From Acidobacteriota bacterium (lineage in GTDB: Bacteria; Acidobacteriota; Vicinamibacteria; Vicinamibacterales; UBA8438), in contig VXME01000091.1 of NCBI GenBank assembly GCA_009861545.1, positions 1 to 64,000 on the forward strand: a stretch of 64,000 nt of DNA. Reading direction: 5' to 3'. Below the pieces are notes generated by a model that was not told where the DNA came from, did not search any database, and worked only from the letters and a program-made list of their open reading frames with translations. Of the stretch, positions 25,392-34,199 are shown piece after piece. Position numbers and translations under genes: made by a program. Each line of letters opens with the position of its first letter. The stretch's first letter is position 1.

Positions 25392-27170
25392 ATGACGCTT
25401 CACGAGTCCCGCTACCCGCGCATTCCCTACGGCCTGGCCAACTTCCGGCGCATCCGCATGGAGCGCCGGCTCTACGTGGACAAGACGCGGTTTCTCCACG
25501 CACTGGAGCAGGTGGATCACGCCGTCCTGATTCGGCCGCGGCGCTTCGGCAAGACCTGCTGGGTGTCGGTGCTGGAGCACTACTACGATCGCACCTGGGC
25601 CCACGAGTTCGACGCCGTGTTCGGGGGCACCGACATCGGCCGGCAGCCCACCGAGCAGCGTCACCGCTACGTCGTCCTGCGCTTCAACTTCTCGGCGTTC
25701 AAGACCGCCCTGGACGGTCTGGAGCACTACTTCGAGGAGTACTGCCAGCTCCGGCTCCGCAACGCGCTGGAGCGGAATCCGGACCTGTTCCCCGAGACGG
25801 CGGTGCGGCGCATCCGCGCGCCGGCGTCGGTCAACGGCCAGCTCAACGAGCTGTTCGCGTACGCGAGCGACCACGGCATTCCGCTCTACGCGCTCATCGA
25901 CGAGTACGACAACTTCACCAACACGGTGCTGGCCCACCACGGCGAGGCGGCGTACCAGAGCTTCACGCACGGCGGCGGCTTCTACCGCAACTTCTTCGCC
26001 ACCCTCAAGGCCGGCACCGAGGCGGGGAGCGGCGGGCTGGAGCACCTGTTCATCACCGGTGTGTCGCCCGTCACCCTCGACGACGTCACCAGCGGCTTCA
26101 ACATCGGCGGCAACATCAGCCTGCGGCCGGAGTTCAATGACCTGCTGGGGTTCACCGAGGACGAGGTGCGGGGCCTGCTGGAGCTGTATCGGGACCACGG
26201 CGTGCTCGAGCAGGACGTGGACGCCGCCCTGGACGTGATGCGCGAGTGGTACAACGGCTACCGGTTCGCCAGGCGGGCGGAGGGCGATCTCTACAACACG
26301 GACATGGTGCTCTACTACCTGTGCGAGTCCGTCCCGAACCGGTCCCTGCCGGACGAGCTGATCGACACCAACGTCCGCATCGACTACGGCAAGCTGCGTC
26401 ATTTGCTGGTGGTAGGCCGGCAACTCAACGGCAACTTCGATCTGCTGCGGCACGTCATCGGCGACGGAAGGGTGGACGCCCAGGTGCAACCCAACTTTCC
26501 GCTGGAGCGGCTGAGCGAGCGGGAGAACTTTCTCTCCCTGTTGTATTTCTTCGGCCTGCTGAGCTTTCGGCACGTCTCCGGCGACACGCCGCGCCTGGGG
26601 ATTCCCAACCAGACCGTCCGGCGATTGATGTACGGCTATCTGCGCGACGCGTGGCGCGACGTGGACGTGTTCTCCGTCGACGCCTACGACTTCTCGCGCC
26701 TCGTGCGCGCCATGGCCTACGAGGGGGCCTGGCGGCCGGCGCTGGAACACCTGCGCGACGCGATTCGCCGACAGACCGGCATTCGCGACTACGTCGACGG
26801 CGAAAAGGTGGTGCACGCCTTTCTCGCCGCGCACTTCAGCCTGCTCGACGTGTTCCTGATCCACACGGAGCACGAGCTGAACCAGGGCTACGCCGACCTC
26901 TACCTGCAGCCGTTCGTGGCTCGCTACCCCGGCACGGCGTTCGGCTACGTGATGGAGGTGAAGTACCTGAAGCGGCGCGAATCCCTCGACGAGTCCGTGG
27001 TGGCGGAGAAGGTGCGGGAGGCCGCTGATCAGGTGCGGCGCTACCTGGCGGACGAGGATCTGCACCGTCGCCATCCGTCCGTGCGGCACGTCGGTCTGGC
27101 CGTCGTGTTCCATGGCTGGGAGATGGCGGCCTGCGACGCGGTGGGGGCCTTGGGCGCCCACGAAGAATGA
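25392..27170 (+). CDS. AAA-ATPase_like protein with C-terminal PDDEXK_9 nuclease domain
   Basis: A 592-residue protein with the PF09820-type ATPase domain (Walker A IRPRRFGKT near residues 47-55; ALIDEYDNF as Walker B) and a C-terminal PDDEXK_9 domain (GYADLYLQ near 499-506 and the ExK of MEVKYLK near 520-526). An Asp plus an Glu-x-Lys pair is what an active PD-(D/E)XK site needs. ATG 25392 is preferred over an upstream in-frame GTG at 25350 because GGAAGGA lies about six nt upstream of it. It is separated by 67 and 55 nt from its neighbours, less tightly packed than the rest. Such proteins are abundant and mostly uncharacterised; its place before pglZ suggests a defence nuclease. Confidence 0.82.
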   Translation: MTLHESRYPRIPYGLANFRRIRMERRLYVDKTRFLHALEQVDHAVLIRPRRFGKTCWVSVLEHYYDRTWAHEFDAVFGGTDIGRQPTEQRHRYVVLRFNFSAFKTALDGLEHYFEEYCQLRLRNALERNPDLFPETAVRRIRAPASVNGQLNELFAYASDHGIPLYALIDEYDNFTNTVLAHHGEAAYQSFTHGGGFYRNFFATLKAGTEAGSGGLEHLFITGVSPVTLDDVTSGFNIGGNISLRPEFNDLLGFTEDEVRGLLELYRDHGVLEQDVDAALDVMREWYNGYRFARRAEGDLYNTDMVLYYLCESVPNRSLPDELIDTNVRIDYGKLRHLLVVGRQLNGNFDLLRHVIGDGRVDAQVQPNFPLERLSERENFLSLLYFFGLLSFRHVSGDTPRLGIPNQTVRRLMYGYLRDAWRDVDVFSVDAYDFSRLVRAMAYEGAWRPALEHLRDAIRRQTGIRDYVDGEKVVHAFLAAHFSLLDVFLIHTEHELNQGYADLYLQPFVARYPGTAFGYVMEVKYLKRRESLDESVVAEKVREAADQVRRYLADEDLHRRHPSVRHVGLAVVFHGWEMAACDAVGALGAHEE

Positions 27171-27225
27171 GCAATATGACGCAGCCGCATTACGCACGTA
27201 AGCGGCATCAGACGGGACGGCAGTT

Positions 27226-29580
27226 GTGAATGCCCACGGACAATCCGACGTGCGGACGGTCTCCGACACCGTCCTCGACCGTCTGATCGCCAACCTGCGG
27301 TCGAAGGACGCGCCCCTCGACGGCCAGACCCGCCCGGCCGCGATCCTGTGGACGGACCCGAGACGGGAATGGCTGCCGCTGGTCGATCCGCTCCTGCAGC
27401 GTGTCGAGGAATACCTGGCCCTGGGCGACTACGCCCCCGCGCGCCGCACCGGTCCGGCCGTGTGGCTGCGCTGCGTCGTGGACGGCGCGCTCGACGAACC
27501 GGCACTGCCGGATGACCAGCCGCCGATCATCTACCTGCCGGGCGTTGCGCGGCAGGATCTCCGCGCGGGCGAGGAGTGCCCGGACGGGCTGAAGCCGCTG
27601 GTGGAGCTGCTGTTCCGGGGCGCCCTGTGGCACCAGCCGAATGGGACCGACTGGACCGTGAACGCCTTCCTGACCTCCCGGAAGACCCTCGGTTTGGACG
27701 TTGCCGGCGACCGCGCCACGTCGGAGGCGCTGCTGCGCGCGCTGGAAGAGGTGGCGCTGACGCCGGTGGCGCAGCTCGCGGGGCGTCACCTGGAGGCGGA
27801 AGACTTCGATCGCATGCTGGCCGGGGACGTCATTCGGGATCTCCTGCGGTGGATGGGGGATCCCGACACGGCGCGCAAGCGAATGGGCGAGAAAGGCTGG
27901 CACGCGTTCTGCAGTCGCTGCCGGGACGAGTTGGGTTTCGACCCGGAGCAGGAGGCGGACGTCGTCGCCGGAGAACGCATGGCGAAGGGCGAAGGGGCGT
28001 GGGCGGCGGTGTGGGAGCGGTTCACCGAGGCGCCGGGCAGCTACGGTGACATCGCCGGTCTCCTGCGGCGCAGCGCACCGGCGGACACGCTGCGATTCGA
28101 GGAGCGGGAACGGTGGCCGGACCTGAACGACGAGGACGAGGAGGCCGTGCGGCTCGCGCTGCAAGGGCTTCCGGAGCTCTCGCACGGTGAGGCATGCGAG
28201 GCCGTGGCCGGTCTGGAAGAGAAGCATGGGGAACGGCGTGCCTGGGTGTGGGCTCGCCTGGGGCAGGCGCCGATGGCGGGGATCCTGAAGCCGCTCGGGA
28301 GTCTGGCGACCGCTGCACAGCAGGCGCTGGGTGGCATCGAGCCTGCCGACGTGGCGGATGCATACCTGGAGCGTGGGTGGCAGGCGGACCTCGGCGCGTG
28401 GCAGGCGGTGGCCGCGGCGCCCGTCGCCGACGAAGCGTGCGTGGCGGCGGCGGTACGTCATTTGCTGCAGCCGTGGCTGGAGGATTCGGCTCGGGCGTTT
28501 CAGGCGGCGCTCGAACGCTCTCCCCTGCGGGGCGCCGGCGGGCAACCGGCCGTCGAGGCGGAGGACGACGGTTGTCTCGTGTTCGTGGACGGTCTGCGCT
28601 TCGATCTGGCGCAACGTCTGGTGGAACGGATGGAAGGCCGCGGGTTTCGCGTCGACCTCCGTCGGCGCTGGGCCGCGCTGCCGACGGTCACCGGCACAGG
28701 GAAACCGGCGGTGACACCGGTGGCGGCAGAGATCGAGGGGGACACGCTGGGGCAGGCGTTCGGGGCGCGGATGAAGGTGGACAAGAAGCCAGCCGATGCG
28801 GCGACCCTGCGCGCCGCGTTGGAGGTCGCGGGCTACCAGATCCTGGGTGGCGATGGCGCCGACGCGCCACGAACGCATCCGGCGCGGGGGTGGCTGGAAA
28901 CCGGCGAGTTCGACACGCTCGGCCACCAGCGGGACGCGTTGCTCGCGCGTGACCTCGAACGGGAGCTGGAGCGCGTGGCCGAACGGATCGAGCGCGTGCT
29001 GGACGCCGGCTGGACGTCGGTGCGGGTGGTGACGGACCACGGGTGGCTGCTGCTGCCCGGCGGACTCCCGAAGGTGGATCTGCCGAAGCATCTGACCGAG
29101 AGCCGCTGGGCGCGCTGTGCGGTGATGGCCGGCGAATCGGCGCCCGACGTCGTCCGCGCCCCCTGGCACTGGAACGGCGCGCAGTGGTTCGCGACCCCGC
29201 CCGGCGTGGCCTGCTTCAACCGTTCCGAGGAGTACGCGCACGGCGGCCTCAGCATCCAGGAATGCCTCATCCCGGATCTCGTCGTGACGCGTGCCGAGGG
29301 AGGGGAGACGGCCGGCAGCATCACGTCGGTGACGTGGCGCGGCCTCCGCTGTTTCATCGAAGCGGAAGTTCACGGCGGTCCCGTGACGGCCGATCTGCGC
29401 CTGGAGCGGCCGACCGGCCAGTCGGTGGCCGCGGCCGTGAAACCGGTCGATGCGGAGGGCGCCGTGAGTCTGGTTCTGGCCGACGACGAGCACGAGGCGG
29501 CGGCGCTGGTGCTGGTGCTGGTGGACGAGACGGGCCGCGTGCTCGCCCAGCGGCCGACCCGTGTGGGAGTGGACACATGA
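27226..29580 (+). CDS. pglZ: PglZ, BREX phosphatase-like protein
   Basis: PglZ is the alkaline-phosphatase-superfamily member of BREX, needed for defence; in studied cases it has metal-dependent phosphodiesterase or nuclease activity. The 784-residue product has the PglZ core CLVFVDGLRFDLAQRL near residue 450 and the metal-binding VVTDHGWLLLPGG near 600, and a long N-terminal helical part. The C-terminus is beta-rich (LRLERPTGQSVAAAV). It resembles the PglZ form of type 1 BREX. Start GTG 27226; the stop overlaps the brxL ATG by 4 nt. Normally pglZ directly follows pglX, but here about 14 kb of cargo separates them. Confidence 0.9.
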   Translation: MNAHGQSDVRTVSDTVLDRLIANLRSKDAPLDGQTRPAAILWTDPRREWLPLVDPLLQRVEEYLALGDYAPARRTGPAVWLRCVVDGALDEPALPDDQPPIIYLPGVARQDLRAGEECPDGLKPLVELLFRGALWHQPNGTDWTVNAFLTSRKTLGLDVAGDRATSEALLRALEEVALTPVAQLAGRHLEAEDFDRMLAGDVIRDLLRWMGDPDTARKRMGEKGWHAFCSRCRDELGFDPEQEADVVAGERMAKGEGAWAAVWERFTEAPGSYGDIAGLLRRSAPADTLRFEERERWPDLNDEDEEAVRLALQGLPELSHGEACEAVAGLEEKHGERRAWVWARLGQAPMAGILKPLGSLATAAQQALGGIEPADVADAYLERGWQADLGAWQAVAAAPVADEACVAAAVRHLLQPWLEDSARAFQAALERSPLRGAGGQPAVEAEDDGCLVFVDGLRFDLAQRLVERMEGRGFRVDLRRRWAALPTVTGTGKPAVTPVAAEIEGDTLGQAFGARMKVDKKPADAATLRAALEVAGYQILGGDGADAPRTHPARGWLETGEFDTLGHQRDALLARDLERELERVAERIERVLDAGWTSVRVVTDHGWLLLPGGLPKVDLPKHLTESRWARCAVMAGESAPDVVRAPWHWNGAQWFATPPGVACFNRSEEYAHGGLSIQECLIPDLVVTRAEGGETAGSITSVTWRGLRCFIEAEVHGGPVTADLRLERPTGQSVAAAVKPVDAEGAVSLVLADDEHEAAALVLVLVDETGRVLAQRPTRVGVDT

Positions 29581-31637
29581 GCGAGTCCGTCGCGATGGAC
29601 CAACTGGACACTCTTGCGGCGGAGGCCTTTCCGGGCTATCTCGTACGCAAGGATTTGGTACGTCGGTATGCGCGGCAGTATCCCGTCCCGACCTACGTGG
29701 TCGAGTTCCTGCTGGGGCGCTACTGCGCCAGCGTCGATGATCGCGAGATAGCGGAAGGGCTGGAGATCGTCGAGCGCCAGCTCCGGGGCCGGACCGTGCG
29801 GACCAGCGAGCAGGAGATCTTCAAGTCCCGCGCGCGGGAGAACGGATCCGTCAAGCTGATCGACGTGGTTCGCGCGAAGCTGGACGCGAAGAACGACTGC
29901 TACGTCGCCGAGCTGCCCAGCCTGAGCCTGAACGACGTGCAGGTGTCGGACGCCATCGTCAAGGACAACGAGCGCATGCTGGGCGACGGGTTCTATGCCG
30001 AAGTGACGCTCGGCTACGATCCCGTCGAGTCGCAGGACGCGGCGGGTCGACCGTTCCGCGTCGCGCAGTTGCGTCCCATCCAGATGTCGAAGCCGGACGT
30101 GCTCGACGTGCTGGCCCGGGGGCGCCGGGCGTTCACGACCGAACACTGGCGCGACTTTCTCATCCGCTCCGCGGGCCTGGAGCCGGCCAACCTGGACGAG
30201 GCGGCCAGGCGCGTCGTGCTGCTGCGCATGGCGCCGTTCGTTGAGCGCAACTACAACCTGGTCGAGCTGGGTCCGCGCGGCACCGGCAAGAGCCACATCT
30301 ACCAGCAGCTCTCGCCGTATTCCCACCTGCTGTCGGGCGGCAAGGCCACCGTCGCCAAGATGTTCGTGAACATGGCCAGCGGGCAGCGCGGCCTCCTCTG
30401 CCAGTACGACGTGGTCTGCTTCGACGAGATCGCCGGGATCTCGTTCGACCAGAAGGACGGCGTCAACATCATGAAGGGCTACATGGCCTCCGGCGAGTTC
30501 AGCCGCGGCAAGGAGAGCATTCGCGCCGAGGGCGGCGTCGTCATGGTCGGCAACTTCGAGGTGGACGTCGAGCAGCAGCAGCGGATCGGCCACCTCCTCA
30601 GCCCGTTGCCGAAGGAGATGCGGGACGACACGGCGTTCCACGACCGCATCCACGCCTACGCGCCGGGCTGGAACTTCCCGAAGCTGAACCCGACCGATCA
30701 CCTGACGGATCACTTCGGGCTGGTGAGCGACTTCCTGAGCGAGTGCTGGACGCGTTTGCGACAGACGAGCCGGGTTTCGGTGCTCCAGAACCGGGTGTTC
30801 TGGGGCGGCGCCCTGAGCGGACGCGACGTCGAAGCCGTGCACAAGACCTGTTCCGGTCTCGTGAAGCTGCTCTTCCCCGATCCGGACGAGCCCGTATCGG
30901 ACGACGACCTCGAGTGGGTCGTGCGGCTCGCGCTGGAGTCCCGCCGGCGCGTGAAGGAACAGCAGAAGCGCTGCCTGAAGAGCGAGTTCCGCAACACGCA
31001 CTTCTCCTTCACGTTGGGGGTCGACGGGATCGAGCAGTTCGTCTCCACGCCGGAGCTGCACAGCGACGAAGCCATCGACGGCGACCCGCTTCCGCCCGGA
31101 CAGGTATGGGCAATCGGCCCCGGCCGGGGCGAGACCGGCGCGGGTCTCTATCTCATCGAGGTCGCGGCCGGCCCCGGCAGCGGCGCGAAGATCCTGAACC
31201 ACCCCGTGCCGCCCGCGTTCCGCGAGAGCGTCAAGGTGGGCGAGCAGAACCTCTACGCGCGTGCCAAGGAGCTGATCGGCGATCGGGACCCGCGGGCCCG
31301 CGAGTACACCATCCAGCTACGGCCGTTCGACGCCGACACGTCGGGTGCCGGACTCGGGCTGCCCGTTCTGGTGGCCTGCGTGGGCGGGTTGCTGGAGCGC
31401 AGCATCCGCGGCGGCACCATCGTCGTCGGGCCGCTGAACCTGGGCGCGTCGCTCGACATGATTCCCAACCCCGTTTCCGTCGCCGAGCTCGCGGTGGACA
31501 AGCAGGCCGCCACGCTGCTGATGCCGGTCTCGGCCCGCCGGGCGCTGAACGATTTGCCGGACGACCTGTGGACGAAGATCAACGTCGAGTTCTACAGCGA
31601 CCCGGCGGACGGGGTGTTCAAGGCGCTGTTGGAGTAG
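29577..31637 (+). CDS. brxL: BrxL, Lon-like AAA+ protein of type 1 BREX
   Basis: BrxL is the hallmark of type 1 BREX, a DNA-binding AAA+ protein with a Lon-like C-terminus. The product has 686 residues and opens with LDTLAAEAFPGYLVRKDL, typical of the family. Walker A GPRGTGKS lies near residues 232-239 and Walker B VVCFDEIAGI near 279-288. The Lon-like part shows ESVKVGEQNLYARAKELIGD, a candidate serine in TSGAGLG and a lysine in AVDKQAATLLMPVS. It is last in the operon; the next gene converges from the other strand. Its presence, and the absence of PglW, BrxF or BrxHI genes, assigns the system to type 1. Confidence 0.93.
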   Translation: MSESVAMDQLDTLAAEAFPGYLVRKDLVRRYARQYPVPTYVVEFLLGRYCASVDDREIAEGLEIVERQLRGRTVRTSEQEIFKSRARENGSVKLIDVVRAKLDAKNDCYVAELPSLSLNDVQVSDAIVKDNERMLGDGFYAEVTLGYDPVESQDAAGRPFRVAQLRPIQMSKPDVLDVLARGRRAFTTEHWRDFLIRSAGLEPANLDEAARRVVLLRMAPFVERNYNLVELGPRGTGKSHIYQQLSPYSHLLSGGKATVAKMFVNMASGQRGLLCQYDVVCFDEIAGISFDQKDGVNIMKGYMASGEFSRGKESIRAEGGVVMVGNFEVDVEQQQRIGHLLSPLPKEMRDDTAFHDRIHAYAPGWNFPKLNPTDHLTDHFGLVSDFLSECWTRLRQTSRVSVLQNRVFWGGALSGRDVEAVHKTCSGLVKLLFPDPDEPVSDDDLEWVVRLALESRRRVKEQQKRCLKSEFRNTHFSFTLGVDGIEQFVSTPELHSDEAIDGDPLPPGQVWAIGPGRGETGAGLYLIEVAAGPGSGAKILNHPVPPAFRESVKVGEQNLYARAKELIGDRDPRAREYTIQLRPFDADTSGAGLGLPVLVACVGGLLERSIRGGTIVVGPLNLGASLDMIPNPVSVAELAVDKQAATLLMPVSARRALNDLPDDLWTKINVEFYSDPADGVFKALLE

Positions 31638-31685
31638 GAGCGGCAGTGCTCTCGTACCTGCACGCCGGCAGAGGATCTTGGCAGT

Positions 31686-33191
31686 TCAGAACGCGACGTT
31701 CGCTCCCATCATGAGCACATGGGAGCGACCGAATCGATCGCTATGCGTTCGGTCGAGCAGTATTTCGCCGTCTTCGTTGCTGATACTGCCGCCGCTGATG
31801 AAGTTCAGAGGCGCGTAGCCCTTGACGCGGACGTACTCGGCGAACAGCTTCGCGTTCGCTCGGTGGAACCATGCGATACCCAGAACGAGCTGATCCTGTC
31901 TCTCCCAGGGAGCGCCGTCCGGACCGGCGATGAAGCGGCTGAATTCTGCGGAGAAGTCCATCCGTCCCGCGCCGCGTGCATGCCGGTATCTCGCTCCGAG
32001 ATCGAAGCTGGTTACCCGGCTCGGGGCGAATTGCGGTATGGCGGGGTTGAAGGTTCCGGGCCATTCGTCCGTGGTGCGTGCGAACTCGCCCTTCAGCGTG
32101 AAGTTGCGGTAGTCCAGTCTTCCATAGGCGTCGAGGGCCGGGTTGTTGTCCGGGCAGGGTGCGAAGTGAATGACCGGGAATTCCTGACAATAGGCGCTGC
32201 CGCGCTGATATGAGCTGCCAAACAGGAGCCGGGCAGCCGAATCCCGCTTCGGGCTGTAGTTCACGTCGACGGCGAAGTTGTTCAGGCTGCTCGGAACGTT
32301 CGTCCCGTTGACGGGCGTGTTCGCGGCCCGGAACTGCGCTCCCCCCTGTATGCCCATGATGGATGCGTGCAGACCGTCGTTCGTGTAGCCCAACGTCACG
32401 CCGTTGGCCAGTCCGCCGAAGGCATGCCAGACGGTGGAGGCGGTGAATGGATTCAAGGTGTCGGTCAGACCGAAGGGGACCGCCATCTTGCCGAGGCTGA
32501 CGTAGAAGGGCGAGTCGTCGAGGTTGCCGAGCAACGCATAGGCGCGCCGCACCTGCACCTGGTTCCGCTCGATGGCGGTGTTCGTGCCGTGGCCGAAGCT
32601 CTGCTCGGGATCGTACAGGAGCTCCGCGTTGGCCGTGATCCAGCCTCCCATCACGCTCGTGAAGCCAAGCTGCATGGAATGGACCGCTGCCTCCGAGACC
32701 GTGGTTCCGACCTGGTTGGCGGCGGTCGGATGGCGCATCAGGTAGCCGAACTTGTCGGCGGTATTGGACGATTGCAGGTTGGCGATAGTGGTGACCGCTC
32801 CCTGCACGTGTACCGAGTTCGGCGCGAGCGTCCCATCCTGCTTGCGGTCGAGGATCAGGAGCTGCTTCCGGTTGATGTTCGTGGTCGGGTCGAGGATGTC
32901 GTAGCCGTATTGCGAGTCGATGGCGATGTGCCCGGTCGAAGTGCCCGTCGACGTTGGGGAAGCGGGTTGCCCGTTGTTTTCCGCCGCTTCGGGATCCGGT
33001 TCGTTGCGCCGGATCTCGCACGGTGGGCCGTGTTCCTCTGCCTGAACGATATGTCCGGCGCATCCACGGTGCGCGTCGTTGCCGGCCAGGTCCACGGTCA
33101 GCAACAGCACGGCCGGAACAACGAGGGCGCCCGTGCGGAGCAGGCGTTCTCCATTCGATCTGCGGAACGCGTCGCAGAGGCCGCAAGGCAT
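31686..33191 (-). CDS. Outer-membrane beta-barrel porin, possibly LbtU-like
   Basis: A 501-residue protein with a hydrophobic N-terminal segment (VVPAVLLLTVDLAG) and then alternating amphipathic strands ending in the outer-membrane C-terminal signature NVAF. Phrases such as SPFYVSLGKMAVPFGL and GWITANAELLYDPEQSF resemble the LbtU/DUF3573 siderophore-porin group and related phosphate- or carbohydrate-porin folds. It would lie in the outer membrane and pass a small solute that I cannot name. It converges on brxL with only 48 nt between, and marks the right edge of the defence island. Confidence 0.62.
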   Translation of the reverse strand: MPCGLCDAFRRSNGERLLRTGALVVPAVLLLTVDLAGNDAHRGCAGHIVQAEEHGPPCEIRRNEPDPEAAENNGQPASPTSTGTSTGHIAIDSQYGYDILDPTTNINRKQLLILDRKQDGTLAPNSVHVQGAVTTIANLQSSNTADKFGYLMRHPTAANQVGTTVSEAAVHSMQLGFTSVMGGWITANAELLYDPEQSFGHGTNTAIERNQVQVRRAYALLGNLDDSPFYVSLGKMAVPFGLTDTLNPFTASTVWHAFGGLANGVTLGYTNDGLHASIMGIQGGAQFRAANTPVNGTNVPSSLNNFAVDVNYSPKRDSAARLLFGSSYQRGSAYCQEFPVIHFAPCPDNNPALDAYGRLDYRNFTLKGEFARTTDEWPGTFNPAIPQFAPSRVTSFDLGARYRHARGAGRMDFSAEFSRFIAGPDGAPWERQDQLVLGIAWFHRANAKLFAEYVRVKGYAPLNFISGGSISNEDGEILLDRTHSDRFGRSHVLMMGANVAF

Positions 33192-33308
33192 TGCAGGCTC
33201 CGGGGGGGCGTCAATCGTTTGGAACAGTACCGTCCTGCACTATAGCGCCGGGCTGGCGGGCAGCGCAAGCCGCGGAGCCCCGGAAGGCGCCTCGGCCGGA
33301 TGGATGAC

Positions 33309-34097
33309 TCACTCGAAGCCCAGCTCGACGCGGCCGATCCCCGGGAAGTCCGCGGTCAGCCGCTCCCCCGCCTCGGCGGGATAGATGACGTCGGTGGTGA
33401 CCCCCGTGGTCACGAAATCGCCGCGCGAGAGGGAGAGCCCGCGGCGCGGCAGCTCGTTGGCCAGCCATGCCATGACCTCGAGCGGGTGGCCGAGGACGTT
33501 GCCCCCGGAGCCGGTCAGCCGCTCCTCGCCGTTGACGAGGAGGCGGGTCGGCTGCGCGGCCAGGTCGAGCCCCCGCCAGTCGTCCACCGGCGCGCCGTGG
33601 ATCCAGGCGCCGTGAATCGCGTTGTCCGCCGCGAACGACTCCGGCGTGAACCGGTCGAGGCCCGCGAAGTGATGCTCGACGAGCTCGATGGCCGGATACA
33701 GCGCCCCGATGTGCTCGGCGATGGACCGGCGATTGTGGCCCCCATCGATCACCGGCACGTCGGCCGCCATGCGGAAGGCGATCTCGACCTCGATCAGCCG
33801 GATGACGTAGTCGGCGGCGCGCAGGGTGACCCCGGACTCGTGCAGGCGCGCCGTGAACAGGCGGCCGAACACCGGATACGGCACGCCCAGCATGCGCTGC
33901 GCGGCGGGATTGGTCAGCGCCACCTTGTAGCCGGCCGTCGTGCCGCCCCAGTGCGCGCACAGCCCGTCGACCAGCGTCGCCTGGGCCTGATAGGCAGCCG
34001 CGAGGTCCGGCGGCATGAGCGCCGACGGCAACTCGTCGACGCGTTCGTGCCGGGTGCGCAGTGACTGGAGGTACTGTGCTGTCTCGGTGATGCTCAT
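33309..34097 (-). CDS. 2-keto-4-pentenoate hydratase/decarboxylase-like enzyme
   Basis: A 262-residue protein of the MhpD/fumarylacetoacetate-hydrolase-like fold. Family marks are GYKVALTNPAAQRMLGV, IEVEIAFRMAADVP, PAIELVEHHF, GNVLGHPLEVMAWLAN and RGDFVTTGVTT. These enzymes hydrate or decarboxylate 2-keto dienoates during aromatic ring degradation and need a divalent metal; E and D ligands lie in the IEVEIAF region. No other ring-cleavage genes are nearby, so the true substrate is open. ATG at 34097 gives the family-like MSITETAQYL start. It lies between the porin and a divergent secreted-protein gene. Confidence 0.8.
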   Translation of the reverse strand: MSITETAQYLQSLRTRHERVDELPSALMPPDLAAAYQAQATLVDGLCAHWGGTTAGYKVALTNPAAQRMLGVPYPVFGRLFTARLHESGVTLRAADYVIRLIEVEIAFRMAADVPVIDGGHNRRSIAEHIGALYPAIELVEHHFAGLDRFTPESFAADNAIHGAWIHGAPVDDWRGLDLAAQPTRLLVNGEERLTGSGGNVLGHPLEVMAWLANELPRRGLSLSRGDFVTTGVTTDVIYPAEAGERLTADFPGIGRVELGFE

Positions 34098-34199
34098 GGG
34101 GCTGTCCGGCGCGCCGGTCTGTCCGACGCCACCAGTATACGGGCACCGGACGCGACGCCGGTGTTGACATCCGCGCACCGTGCGGGCATCGTGGGCGCG

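Noticed and set aside
31638-31685. CTGC...GCAG pairing between brxL and the porin gene as a shared terminator
   Set aside because: Only a 4-bp stem with no T-run on either strand.
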